Source: RYN-133 sp963708645
Lineage (GTDB): Bacteria > Actinomycetota > Actinomycetes > Mycobacteriales > Jatrophihabitantaceae
NCBI GenBank assembly: GCA_963708645.1
Contig: CAVPTA010000005.1
Span: 8,149-72,148, forward strand
Direction of reading: 5' to 3'
Length of the DNA stretch: 64,000 nucleotides
Shown here: positions 33,534-42,609 of the stretch, one piece after another
Layout: each line of letters opens with the position of its first letter
How positions within the stretch are numbered: the stretch's first letter is position 1
Position numbers and translations under genes: made by a program
Notes under the pieces: model-generated
Seen by the model: only the letters and a program-made list of their open reading frames with translations
Databases searched by the model: none
Told to the model about the DNA's origin: nothing

Positions 33534-34430
33534 TCAGCGCGAAGCGGCCCGTAGCCGCCGCAGCATCCGGGCATCCTCGAATCCCACCCGGTGCGCGGCC
33601 GACTCGACGGTGCTGCCCTGGGCGATCAGGGTCTCGGCCTGCTCGACGCGCAAGGTCTGCTGGTAGCGCAGCGGGGTCAGCCCGGTCGCCGCTACGAACC
33701 GGCGGGTCAAGGTGCGCTCGCTGATCCCGACCGACCGAGCGAGATCGGACAGTCGCAGTGCGGACGCGTAGCGCGCGTCGATGAGGTCTTGCGCGCGGTG
33801 CACCTGATCCGACAGATGCACCCGGTGACGCAGCATCGCGCTCTGCTGGGTCGCGGCTCCGTTGCGGCGCGCGAACACGACCATCGCCCGCGCGATGCGG
33901 GCAGCCTCGGCCGGCCCGTGCCGGATTGCCACGAGATGCAGCGCCAGGTCGATCCCGCTCGCGATCCCTGCCGAGGTGACCACGCGATCATCGACGGTGA
34001 ACAACACGTCTCGTACGACGTGCGCACGCGGATAGCGTCGCGCGAGTTCGTCCTGGTGCTCGTGGTGGGTCGTGCAGCGCCGTCCGTCGAGCAGTCCCGC
34101 TTGGCCCAGCGCATCTGCGCCGGCACATACGCTCGCGACGGTTCCGCCGCCGGCGTGGTGACTGGCCAGCGCGTCCAACAGCCGCCGGGGGAGCGGGCCG
34201 TGCTCGGCGAGGGTCGTGCTGCGCCAGCCGGGCACGAGCATCAGGTCGTCCGGGCCGAGCGCCGGCACCGCGGTCTCGGCCTGCACCGGGAGCTGCTGGG
34301 CGCTGAGCACCGTCGGCGCCGCCGCGACATAGCGCAGCGTGTACCCGAGACCGGTCGAGAACACCTGGGCCGGCCCGGCGAGGTCGAGCAGGTGCACGCC
34401 GGGGGCGAGGACGAAGACGACGCTGGTCAC
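33534..34430 (-). CDS. GlxA-family regulator (DJ-1/PfpI domain plus AraC HTH)
   Basis: A 298-residue two-domain protein. Residues 1-180 are a DJ-1/PfpI domain (FVLAPGVHLLDLAGPAQVF, the nucleophile-elbow region VASVCAGADALGQAGLL with a Cys). Residues 200-298 are an AraC-type HTH with LSDLARSVGISERTLTRRFV and LRVEQAETLIAQGSTVESAA. Such regulators sense small molecules through the DJ-1-like half, usually to control amino-acid or amine catabolism. It overlaps the next gene by four bases (GTGA), so a regulator/hydrolase pair is probable. Confidence 0.85.
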   Translation of the reverse strand: MTSVVFVLAPGVHLLDLAGPAQVFSTGLGYTLRYVAAAPTVLSAQQLPVQAETAVPALGPDDLMLVPGWRSTTLAEHGPLPRRLLDALASHHAGGGTVASVCAGADALGQAGLLDGRRCTTHHEHQDELARRYPRAHVVRDVLFTVDDRVVTSAGIASGIDLALHLVAIRHGPAEAARIARAMVVFARRNGAATQQSAMLRHRVHLSDQVHRAQDLIDARYASALRLSDLARSVGISERTLTRRFVAATGLTPLRYQQTLRVEQAETLIAQGSTVESAAHRVGFEDARMLRRLRAASR

Positions 34431-34972
34431 GATCCGGTCATCGTGGCGATCATCGAATCGGTGGTGGCGATGGTGGCGAACTCGCGCTCGCGCAGTACGC
34501 GCTCGGTGCGATCGATGATCGCCTCGGCGGACAGGCCCTCGATCCCCGACGTCGTGGTCGCGTCGGTCACGAAGGTCACGTCGAAGCCGAGGTCGCCCGC
34601 GACCCGTGCGGTCGTCTCGCAGCACTGCTCGGTGCGGATGCCGCAGATGACGACCTCGCGCACGCCCTGCTGGACGAGTTGCTGCTGCAGGTTCGTCGTG
34701 GTGAACGCGTTGATCGATGTCTTCACGACAACCGGTTCGTCGGCGGCGGGTTTGAGCTCGGAGATCACCTGGACGAAGCCCTGCGCCGGGTCGAAGACGG
34801 TGTCGCTGCCCGGCTCGGCGTGCAGCACCCACACCACGTGATCACCGGCCGTCCGCGCGGCGTCGACCAGTCGGCCCACCGGCTCGGCGATCTGCGGGTT
34901 CTGCATGTCGTCCCAATCGGGCCGGCTGCGGAAGGAGTCCTGGACGTCGATGACGAGGAGTGCTCTGTTCAT
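34427..34972 (-). CDS. Isochorismatase-like cysteine hydrolase
   Basis: A 181-residue hydrolase of the isochorismatase superfamily. Catalytic triad positions: Asp in LLVIDVQDSF, Lys in VVVKTSINAFTTTNL and Cys in VVICGIRTEQCCETTARVAG. Closest members hydrolyse amides such as nicotinamide, hydantoin-derived ureas or maleamate; the substrate is not recognisable. It precedes the overlapping GlxA-type regulator. Confidence 0.85.
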   Translation of the reverse strand: MNRALLVIDVQDSFRSRPDWDDMQNPQIAEPVGRLVDAARTAGDHVVWVLHAEPGSDTVFDPAQGFVQVISELKPAADEPVVVKTSINAFTTTNLQQQLVQQGVREVVICGIRTEQCCETTARVAGDLGFDVTFVTDATTTSGIEGLSAEAIIDRTERVLREREFATIATTDSMIATMTGS

Positions 34973-35085
34973 GCCCTGATCGTGCTCCGTGTGCGGCGCC
35001 GGCAACAGTCCCGATCGCGACCGGTGGCGGACGGATCTGGTCACGCTGCCGAGCGGTCGTTCGGGCCGGTTCGTAGGCTGGACGA

Positions 35086-35277
35086 GTGCGATTGACCGAG
35101 TTCTGGCGACGGATGGACGAGCGCTTCGGCGCCGCCTACTCCCGCAGCGTGGCCGCCGACTACCGGCTGCCGGTGCTCGGATCGACGATCGACGAGGCGC
35201 TGCTCGCCGGGGTCGAGGCCAAGGAGATCTGGCGGGCCGTGTGCGCCGAGTTCGCGATGCCCTCGCACCTGGTCTGA
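35086..35277 (+). CDS. DUF3046 family protein
   Basis: A 63-residue protein MRLTEFWRRMDERFGAAYSR then ADYRLPVLGSTIDEALLAGV, EIWRAVCAEF and a final MPSHLV. The family is a small conserved actinobacterial protein coded just upstream of recA, as here, and has no known function. GTG start. It is the only gene between the cysteine hydrolase and recA. Confidence 0.85.
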   Translation: MRLTEFWRRMDERFGAAYSRSVAADYRLPVLGSTIDEALLAGVEAKEIWRAVCAEFAMPSHLV

Positions 35278-35302
35278 GCGGCGCCGTCACGCTGCATTCA
35301 CC

Positions 35303-35322
35303 CTGCGCGACACGCCGCGCAG
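35303..35322 (+). terminator. Weak hairpin after DUF3046
   Basis: CTGCGCG and CGCGCAG form a 7-base stem with a six-base loop, 25 bases after the stop. It lies just before the SOS box, so it may terminate the upstream transcript or be incidental. Confidence 0.3.
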
Positions 35323-35333
35323 GTGCTAACCCT

Positions 35334-35348
35334 TCGAACAGGTGTTCG
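35334..35348. promoter_or_regulatory. SOS (LexA) box of recA
   Basis: TCGAACAGGTGTTCG matches the actinobacterial SOS box TCGAAC-N4-GTTCG exactly. It lies about 130 bases before recA and is the expected LexA target. Other SOS boxes of this type are present between lexA and the chiZ-like gene. Confidence 0.85.
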
Positions 35349-35475
35349 CTAGCCTGTGTGGACAGCGGGCAGGTTCGTCCACAGCCCGGCGATTCGCGCC
35401 GAAGTTGTCGGTGGCCCGATCTAGCGTCGGCAGCGACAAGACACAGCAGCACAGACTTTCGAAGGGGATCCGGCG

Positions 35476-36527
35476 ATGGCAGCAGCATGGACCGGGACAA
35501 GGCGCTCGACGTCGCCCTGGCGCAGATCGACAAGCAGCACGGCAAGGGTGCGGTCATGCGCCTCGGCGACCGCGTCGCCGCACCGATCGAGGTGATCCCG
35601 ACCGGCTCGATCGCGCTCGACGTCGCGCTCGGCATCGGCGGCCTGCCGCGCGGGCGGGTCGTCGAGATCTACGGCCCGGAGATCGTCGGGCAAGACCACC
35701 GTCGCGCTGCACGCGGTCGCCAACGCGCAGGCCGCCGGCGGCGTCGCGGCGTTCATCGACGCCGAGCACGCGCTCGATCCCGAGTACGCCCGCGCCCTCG
35801 GGGTCGACACCGACGCGCTGCTGGTCAGCCAGCCCGACACCGGTGAGCAGGCGCTCGAGATCGCCGACATGCTGATCCGCTCCGGCGCGCTCGACGTCAT
35901 CGTCATCGACTCGGTCGCCGCCCTGGTGCCGCGCGCCGAGATCGAGGGCGAGATGGGCGACAGCCACGTCGGCCTGCAGGCCCGGCTGATGAGCCAGGCG
36001 CTGCGCAAGATCACCGGCGCGCTGAGCAACACCGGCACGACGGCGATCTTCATCAACCAGCTGCGCGAGAAGATCGGCGTGATGTTCGGCTCGCCCGAGA
36101 CCACGACCGGTGGCCGCGCGCTGAAGTTCTACGCCTCGGTCCGCCTGGACGTGCGCCGCATCGAGACGCTGAAGGACGGCGCCGACGCGGTCGGCAACCG
36201 CACCCGCGTCAAGGTCGTGAAGAACAAGGTCGCCCCGCCGTTCAAGCAGGCCGAGTTCGACATCGTCTACGGCCAGGGCATCAGCCGCGAGGGCTCGCTG
36301 ATCGACGTCGGCGTCGAGCAGGGCGATCATCAAGAAGTCCGGCGCCTGGTACACCTACGACGCCGACCAGCTCGGCCAGGGCAAGGAGAACGTCCGCAAC
36401 TTCCTGCGCGACAACCCCGACCTCGCCGACGAGATCGAGAAGAAGATCAAGGAGAAGCTCGGCGTCGGCGCCCAGCGTCGACGACAGCGCTCCGATCGAC
36501 CTCGCTCCGGCGCCGGTCGACTTCTAG
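35476..36527 (+). CDS. recA: Recombinase RecA, frameshifted
   Basis: RecA pairs DNA strands and activates LexA self-cleavage. After the start, DRDKALDVALAQIDKQHGKG, VMRLGDRV and LPRGRVVEIYGPE lead to Walker A, where an extra A near 35682 splits GPES from SGKTTVAL. IDSVAALVPRAEIEGEMGDS, the L2 region GSPETTTGGRALKFYASVR and GVEQGIIKKSGAWYTYDADQ follow; extra bases lie near 36325 and 36473, and the C-terminus ends APIDLAPAPVDF. I start at ATG with GAAGGGGA eight bases upstream; a second ATG 11 bases later fits the frame of the following codons without help, so one more base may be missing between. No second recA copy is seen in the window. Confidence 0.93.
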
Positions 36528-36529
36528 CG

Positions 36530-37083
36530 ATGGCCGCTCGACGCGACGGTCCGATCCGCCGGAGCCGGACGGAGACGGGCCGCCGGGCGACCCGGAAGAG
36601 GTCGCCCGGATCGTGGTGCCTGCGCCTGCTCGACCGGCGGGCCTACACCCGTAGCGAACTGGCGGCGGCGCTGCGCAAGCGCGGCGTGCCGGACGATGCC
36701 GGCGCGCGCGTGCTCGACCGGTTCACCGAGTTGGGCCTGATCGACGACCAGGCGCTCGCTGCGGGCTACGCCCTGGCCGCCCACCGCGAGCGCGGGCTGG
36801 CCGGACGGGCGGTGGCGCTCAAGTTGCGCCAGCGCGGCGTCGAGCAGGCCGATGTCGATGCCGCGGTCGAGCAGATCGGGCGCGAGAGCGAATCGGTCAC
36901 GGCGCGCGCGCTGGTCGAGCGACGAGCTGCGGTCCCTGCGCGGTCTCGACGCCGCAGGTGCAGGCACGCCGCCTGGTCGGCCTGCTCGCGCGCAAGGGCT
37001 ACTCGCCGGGCCTGGCCCACGACGTGGTGCGCGGCGTCCTGCGCGCCGACGACGACCGACATCTGACCCGCATCGGCGGATGA
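36530..37083 (+). CDS. recX: Regulatory protein RecX, frameshifted
   Basis: RecX moderates RecA filaments. Family sequence: DPEEVARIVV then LRLLDRRAYTRSELAAALRK, RGVPDDAGARVLDRFTELGL, LIDDQALAAGYALAAHRERG, LKLRQRGV and the C-terminal repeat VGLLARKGYSPGLAHDVVRG. Extra bases lie near 36619, 36920 and 36954, and the first codons show one base lost (DGSDPPEPDG frame). The ATG is two bases after the recA stop, typical recAX coupling. About 180 residues. Confidence 0.85.
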
Positions 37084-37235
37084 CCCGCGCCGGCGAGGCA
37101 CGCAACTGCGGCTGTGACGACCGCCCGTCGATCCCGGCGCGCGCCCGCGACACGCTGAGCGTCGGCGGCCGCAGTGACTTGATTTGTTGCCGGGCGCATT
37201 CCTAACCTCGCAGGTACCAGGAGTAGCGCCAATTT

Positions 37236-37436
37236 TCAGATTCTGCCGGGGAACTCGAACCCCTGAGCGTCCCGGCGGAGCACGACACGACGGCTGGCCG
37301 CCGCGTCGCCCATAGCTTTGACCGCGTCGACTCGAAAGGTGGCCGTCCCGACCAGCCGACGATCTCGGCGGTCGCGCACCGGCGCTCCGTATCGCGAGCA
37401 CGACCTGCGAGCCTCGGCACAGGTGCACGCGCGCAT
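37236..37436 (-). CDS. Small basic protein of unknown function
   Basis: A 66-residue frame, MRACTCAEARRSCSRYGAPV then DRRDRRLVGTATFRVDAVKA, with C-terminal RRVVLRRDAQGFEFPGRI. It has GC-rich third codon positions like its neighbours and three cysteines in a CTC...SCS pattern. It lies alone between recX and rny on the opposite strand. I do not recognise it, and GC-rich DNA yields such frames by chance, so it is tentative. Confidence 0.35.
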   Translation of the reverse strand: MRACTCAEARRSCSRYGAPVRDRRDRRLVGTATFRVDAVKAMGDAAASRRVVLRRDAQGFEFPGRI

Positions 37437-37508
37437 CTCCTGGTAGCCGGCGCACCGCGCCGGCGCGGCCCGATCGTGTCGCAGACAACCAGACAGGAGG
37501 CGCGGGCC

Positions 37509-39310
37509 ATGATCGGGGTCTTGTACGCCGCCATCGGGGCCGCTCTTCGTGCTCGGGCTGTTGTTCGTACGCGCCTACTCCCGGCGTCCGACGCCGTACC
37601 GCACGGCACACCGCACCGGCATCGGTCGAGATCGTGCCGCGCGAGGAGAGCGCGCCCATCCACGGAGCGCAGGCCGAGATCGAGCCCAGCCGCTCCTACG
37701 GCTCTGACGCCGTCGCGCACCGCGCCCAGGTACACGCCGAGACCGAGGCGCTGCGCCACGCCGCCGAGGCCGAGGCCGAGGCGACCCTGCGGGCCGCCCG
37801 CGCCGAGGCGCAGTCGGCCACTCTGGAAGCCCACGCCACACGCACCCGTGCCGATGCCGAGGCCGGCGACATCCTGGCCGAGGCCCGCACCGCGGCGCAG
37901 CAGGAGATCGCGCGCCTGACCGAGGACGCCCGGCGCCTCGGGACCGAACTGGGTGATCGCGACCGGCGCGCTGGCCGAACTCGAAACCCGCCTCGAGGCC
38001 GACGAACGTCGCCTGCAGTCCGAACTGGCCGAGCTCGACACGTCCATCGCCGCGCTCGAATGCGCGGCCAGCGTGACCTCGACGCGCTCGAAGCCGACCT
38101 GCGCCAGCCGCGCGGCCGAACTCGACGACCCGCGCCGCCGCCCTCGACGCGCGGGTCGGCGAGTTCGACCGCGAACTCGAGCGCGTCGCCGGCCTGACCG
38201 CCGAGCAGGCGAAGGCCGAGCTGATGACCGGCGTCGAGGCGAACGCGCGCCGCGAGGCAGCCGTGCTCGTGCGCACCATCGAGAACGAGGCGCGCACCGA
38301 GGGCACCGCCAAGGCCCGCGAGATCGTCGTCGAGGCCGTCCAGCGCGTGGCCAGCGAGCAGACGACCGAGACCGTCGTCAGCGTGATGCACCTGCCCAGC
38401 GATGACATGAAGGGCCGCATCATCGGCCGCGAAGGGCCGCAACATCCGCGCCTACGAGACGGTCACCGGCGTCAACCTGATCATCGACGACACCCCCGAA
38501 GCCGTGCTGCTGTCGTGCTTCGACCCGGTGCGGCGCGAGGTCGGCCGGCTCACGCTCGAGCGCCTCGTCCTCGACGGACGCATCCACCCGCACCGCATCG
38601 AAGAGGCCTACGAGCAGAGCAAGGTCGAGGTCGACGAGCTGTGCCTGCGCGCCGCCCGCGACGCCCTCGCCGACGTCGGCATCACCGACCTCGACGAGCG
38701 ACTGCTGCCGACCCTGGGCCGGCTGAAGTACCGCACCAGCTACGGGCAGAACGTGCTCGGCCACCTCATCGAGACCGCGCACATCGCCGGCGTCATGGCC
38801 GCCGAGCTGGGCCTCGAGCCGACGCTGATCAAGCGCTGCGCCTTCCTGCACGACATCGGCAAGGCGCTCACCCACGAGGTCGAGGGCAGCCACGCGATCG
38901 TCGGCGCCGAGTTGCTGCGCAAGTACGGCGAGGACGAAGCGGTCGCGCACGCCGTCGAGGCGCACCACAACGAGGTGCAGCCCAAGACGATCGAGGCCGT
39001 GCTCACGCAGGCGTCGGACACCTGCTCGGCCGCTCGCCCGGGCGCGCGGCGCGAGTCGCTCGAGGCCTACGTCAAGCGGCTGGCCCGCATCGAAGAGATC
39101 GCGACGCAGAAGGCCGGCGTCGAGAAGGTGTTCGCGATGCAGTCCGGCCGCGAGGTGCGGGTGATGGTGCAGCCGAGCGAGATCGACGACCTCGCCGCGT
39201 CCGTCCTCGCCCGTGAGATCGCCAAGCAGATCGAGGACGAGCTCACCTATCCCGGCCAGATCCGGGTCACCGTCGTGCGCGAGTCGCGGGCGACCGAGAT
39301 CGCCCACTGA
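37509..39310 (+). CDS. rny: Ribonuclease Y, frameshifted many times
   Basis: RNase Y is a membrane-anchored endoribonuclease that starts mRNA decay. The N-terminal helix MIGVLYAAIG then LFVLGLLFVRAY is followed by a long Ala/Glu/Arg coiled coil, the KH domain (MKGRIIGREGRNIRAYETVT, DTPEAVLLSCFD) and the HD domain (RCAFLHDIGKALTHEVEGSH), then VRVTVVRESRATEIAH. Extra bases lie near 37542, 37619, 37953, 38108, 38127 and 38434, and one base is missing near 38060. The second half from the HD domain is unbroken. Corrected length about 595 residues. A gene order recA-recX-rny-miaB is typical of many Actinobacteria. Confidence 0.88.
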
Positions 39311-39316
39311 TTTCCG

Positions 39317-40001
39317 ATGCGCGCGCGAACGGGCGCAGTGCTGGCGCTCGCGTGCACGCTGCTCGCGGCGTGCATGCGCACCGTCGCCGGCACGCCCGTC
39401 GGGCGTCGCCGTCCGCACCGCTGAACTGCGCGCGATCGACGACCGAGCAGGTCGTCGCCTGCCTGCGTGATTCGCTGTCGACAGTTCTGGACGGCGCAGC
39501 TGCACCGCGCGGTGCAGCTGCGCGCGGTCGTCGATCCGAGCCCGGCGCAGGTTCCGGCCGACTGTCGCTCGGCGCTGCGGCTGCACACCGCGTTCAGCTG
39601 CCCGACCGACGACACGGTGTACCTGACCGCGCCGTTCCTGCGCGAGATGCGCACGACCGGGCCGGCCGGTCAGGCCTGGGTGCGCATCGCGACAACGCTC
39701 GGCCACGAGATGGGCCACATCGTGCAGTTCGCGGTGCACGAGTCGATGACCGGACGGCGGCACACCTGGGCGCAGTCGCGCTTCATCGAGCAACAGGCCG
39801 ATTGCCTGGCCGGGGTCTGGGCGGCGTCGGTCGGCATCGCTGACGGCGGTCTTCCTGCAGGCGAACGCGACCGTGCTCATGATCGTCGACAGCGCCTGGG
39901 AGCGCCGCTCGCACGGCACGACACCGCAGCGGCTTGCCGCAGTACGTCGCGGCGAACGAGCGCGCAACCCCGCAGCGTGTGGGCTGCGGCTACCCGGCTG
40001 A
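39317..40001 (+). CDS. Neutral zinc metallopeptidase-like lipoprotein (YpfJ type), frameshifted
   Basis: MRARTGAVLALACTLLAACM is a lipoprotein signal ending LLAAC. The mature part has QFWTAQLHRAVQLRA, ADCRSALRLHTAFSCPTDDT, the zinc site LGHEMGHIVQFAVHE (HExxH as HEMGH) and FIEQQADCLAGVWAAS, a combination found in YpfJ-type secreted metallopeptidases. Three shifts are needed: a lost base near 39394, an extra A at 39481 and an extra G near 39848. The end reads ACGLRLPG. It follows rny by six bases. The beta-lactamase gene on the other strand ends within its last bases. Confidence 0.72.
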
Positions 40002-40950
40002 GGCCACGCCGCACGAGTTCACGCGCGACCGGCCATGCGCCGTCCGTCGAGTTGCTGACCACGGTCGCAGTCGGACGACGTCCGCGGCACGTGCACGCTG
40101 CGGAACGAGACGCCCTGATCGGCACCCTCGGCGAGCACGAACGCCGCGTCCGCACTCATCCAGAGCCCCATGCCATACGCGAATCGCTCGCCAGTCTCGA
40201 CCGTGCTCGGACGGGTCATGGCGGCCGCGCCGGGAAGGCCGGGCAGCGCCGTCCAGAAGCTCCGGACGTCGGCGACGGTGGTGTACGCCCCGCCGTCACC
40301 GCTACCCACGACCGGAAGCGCGAACACGTTGGTGCGACCGTCGTCGAGGTAGCCGATCGCGGCTCGTCCGGGCAGGCGGTCCGAGCGCAGGTACGCGGTG
40401 TCGGTCATGTCGGCAGGCTCGAAGCACGTGACGGTGCACGAGATCGGCGAACGGCACGCCGGACGCACGTTCGGCCAGTAGCGCGAGAACGACGTAGCCG
40501 CCGTTGCAATAGCTGAACCGGGTGCCCGCAGGGAACTTCGTCGCGAACCCGTCAAGCGCCGGGACGTAGGCCTCGGTGCTCTCGAGTGCCCCGACCGGGC
40601 ACCGTGGGCAGCGCGTCCTCGCCGAGGGCCTCGTCGACGTAGTCGCCGATGCCGGACCGGTGGGTCAGCAGGTGCTCGACGCTCACGTCGTCGGCGATCA
40701 GCGGCAGGTCGTTGCCGAGCAGCGACCGCGCCGCTGTGTCGAGAGTCCAGCACGCCGTCGTCGATCAGCGCCAGCACGGTTGCTGCAGTGAACGCCTTGC
40801 GAACCGCTCGCCATCGCGAGCTGGGTGTCGGTCGTCATGGCGATGCCGTGCGCGCGATCGGCGAATCCGTATGCCTGCTCGAAGCTGATCTCGATCGCCG
40901 GAGCTGATCGAGATCACGCCGCTGAAGTCGTCGGCGACCTCGAGGCTCAT
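39990..40950 (-). CDS. Beta-lactamase/class C serine hydrolase, frameshifted many times
   Basis: MSLEVADDFSGVISIS starts a soluble hydrolase; the Ser-x-x-Lys catalytic motif is read from ATGGCGAGC as MASGSK before AFTAATVLALIDDGVLD. RSGIGDYVDE and the Tyr motif FSYCNGGYVVLALLAERASG (YCN, equivalent of YxN) follow, then MTDTAYLRSDRL, AAIGYL and GGAYTTVADVRSFWTA. Extra bases lie near 40894, 40801, 40744, 40596, 40425 and 40069, the densest run of shifts in the window. Its C-terminus is not certain: I place it at a TAG that needs one more skipped base. No signal peptide. Probably an esterase or D-aminopeptidase-like enzyme rather than a true beta-lactamase. Confidence 0.7.
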
Positions 40951-41168
40951 GTGCCCAGGTCGCGGACCAACTTGTCCAACGCCTCTTGTGCGGTCATCGA
41001 CGCGACGATGTAGCTGCTGGCGTCGCCGACATGGACGAGCCAGGCGGCAGTCTCTCGGCGGTACGGATCGACCGGATCGGCGGGCTCGATGCGGATGTCG
41101 AGCTCGGGATCGCGGCGGTCGACGGCCTGGCGCGCGAGCGTGGCCACCTCGCTGTCGGTGAGACTCAT
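40947..41168 (-). CDS. Small acidic protein upstream of the serine hydrolase
   Basis: A 73-residue frame MSLTDSEVATLARQAVDRRD then LDIRIEPADPVDPYRRETAA, WLVHVGDASSYIVASMTAQE, ALDKLVRDLGT. Its stop overlaps the hydrolase start (ATGA), so the two form an operon. It resembles short conserved actinobacterial proteins of unknown function, perhaps a partner of the hydrolase. Codon use is normal and no frameshift is needed. Confidence 0.6.
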   Translation of the reverse strand: MSLTDSEVATLARQAVDRRDPELDIRIEPADPVDPYRRETAAWLVHVGDASSYIVASMTAQEALDKLVRDLGT

Positions 41169-41210
41169 CTGCCGATTGCACCAGACGCGAGCCCGTATCC
41201 TCGACTGGTT

Positions 41211-42609
41211 ATGACGCGCACGTACCAGATCCGCACCTACGGGTGCCAGATGAACGTCCACGACTCCGAGCGCCTGGCCGGGCTGCTCGAGGACGCCGGC
41301 TACGAGCGCGCGACCGGCGACGGGCGCCGATCTCGTCGTGTTCAACACCTGCGCCGTGCGCGAGAACGCCGACAACCGGCTCTACGGCAACCTCGGCCAT
41401 CTCTACCCGGCCAAGGCGGCCAATCCCGACATGCAGATCGCGGTCGGCGGGTGCCTCGCGCAGAAGGACCGCGGCCGCATCGTCGAGAAGGCGCCGTGGG
41501 TCGACGTCGTGTTCGGCACGCACAACCTCGCGGCGCTGCCCGTGCTGCTCGAACGCGCCCGCCACAACAAGAGCGCCGAGGTCGAGATCGTCGACGCGCT
41601 GCAGAACTTCCCGTCCGACCTGCCGACCCGCCGCGAGTCGCCGTTCAGCGCGTGGGTGTCCGATCTCGGTCGGCTGCGACAACACCTGCACGTTCTGCAT
41701 CGTCCCGTCGCTGCGCGGCACGCGAGACCGACCGCCGTCCCGGCGACGTCCTTGCCGAGATCCGCGCCTTGGTCGACTCCGGCGTGGTCGAGGTGACGCT
41801 GCTCGGGCAGAACGTGAACAGCTACGGACGCTCGTTCGGCGACCGGTTCGCGTTCGGCAAGCTGCTGCGCGCGTGCGGCGACATCGACGGGCTCGAGCGG
41901 GTGCGCTTCACCAGCCCGCACCCGCGCGACTTCACCGCCGACGTCATCGAGGCGATGGCCGAGACGCCCAATGTGATGCCGCAGCTGCACATGCCGATGC
42001 AGTCGGGCTCGGACGCCGTGCTCAAGGCGATGCGCCGCTCGTACCGGCAGGCGCGCTACCTGCAGATCATCGCGGACGTCCGCGCGGCGATGCCCGACGC
42101 CGCGATCACGACCGACGTCATCGTCGGCTTCCCCGGCGAGACCGAGGCCGACTTCGAGCAGACACTCGACGCGATGCGCGCGGCACGGTTCGCCAGCGCG
42201 TACACCTTCCAGTACTCGTCGCGCCCGGGCACGCCCGCGGCGACGATGGCCGACCAGGTGCCGAAGGACGTCGTCCAGCGCCGGTACGAGCGGCTCGTCG
42301 AAGTGCAGGAACAGCTCTCATGGGACGCCGCGCGCGAGCTCGTCGGCCGCGATGTCGAGGTACTCGTGTCGTCCGTCGGGTCGCAAGGACGGCGCCACCG
42401 GCCGGGTCTCCGGACGGGCACGCGACGGACGCCTCGTCCACATCACCGGCGACGCCGAGCCCGGCGACATCGTCACGACGGCGGTCACCTACGCCGCGCC
42501 GCACCACCTGGTGGCCGACGGGGGCATCACCACCCGCCGTCCGTGGCGCGGGCAGCCCGGCACGGGCCACGCACCGCAGCAGTTGCTGACGATCGGCCGT
42601 CGCAGCTAG
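41211..42609 (+). CDS. miaB: tRNA-2-methylthio-N6-isopentenyladenosine synthase MiaB, frameshifted
   Basis: MiaB methylthiolates i6A37 made by MiaA. The three N-terminal cluster cysteines are in YGCQMNVHDSERL, FNTCAVRENADNRLYG and VGGCLAQKDRG; the radical-SAM motif CDNTCTFCIVPSLRGT, LLGQNVNSYG and the TRAM domain follow. Extra bases lie near 41323, 41662, 41723 and 42381; each splits a conserved block, for example WVS from ISVGCDN. About 465 residues corrected. It overlaps the DUF349 gene by four bases tail to tail. miaA lies 2 kb downstream. Confidence 0.93.

Noticed and set aside
37240..37270. A tRNA-like T-arm (AGGGGTTCGAGTTCCCC on the minus strand) between recX and rny
   Set aside because: No acceptor stem, anticodon arm or D-arm can be paired around it, and the bases fall inside an open frame (QGFEFPGR) with normal codon use, so the likeness is coincidental.
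39990..40950. A true beta-lactamase resistance gene
   Set aside because: There is no signal peptide and the motifs fit class C-like esterases/peptidases, which are common in Actinobacteria.
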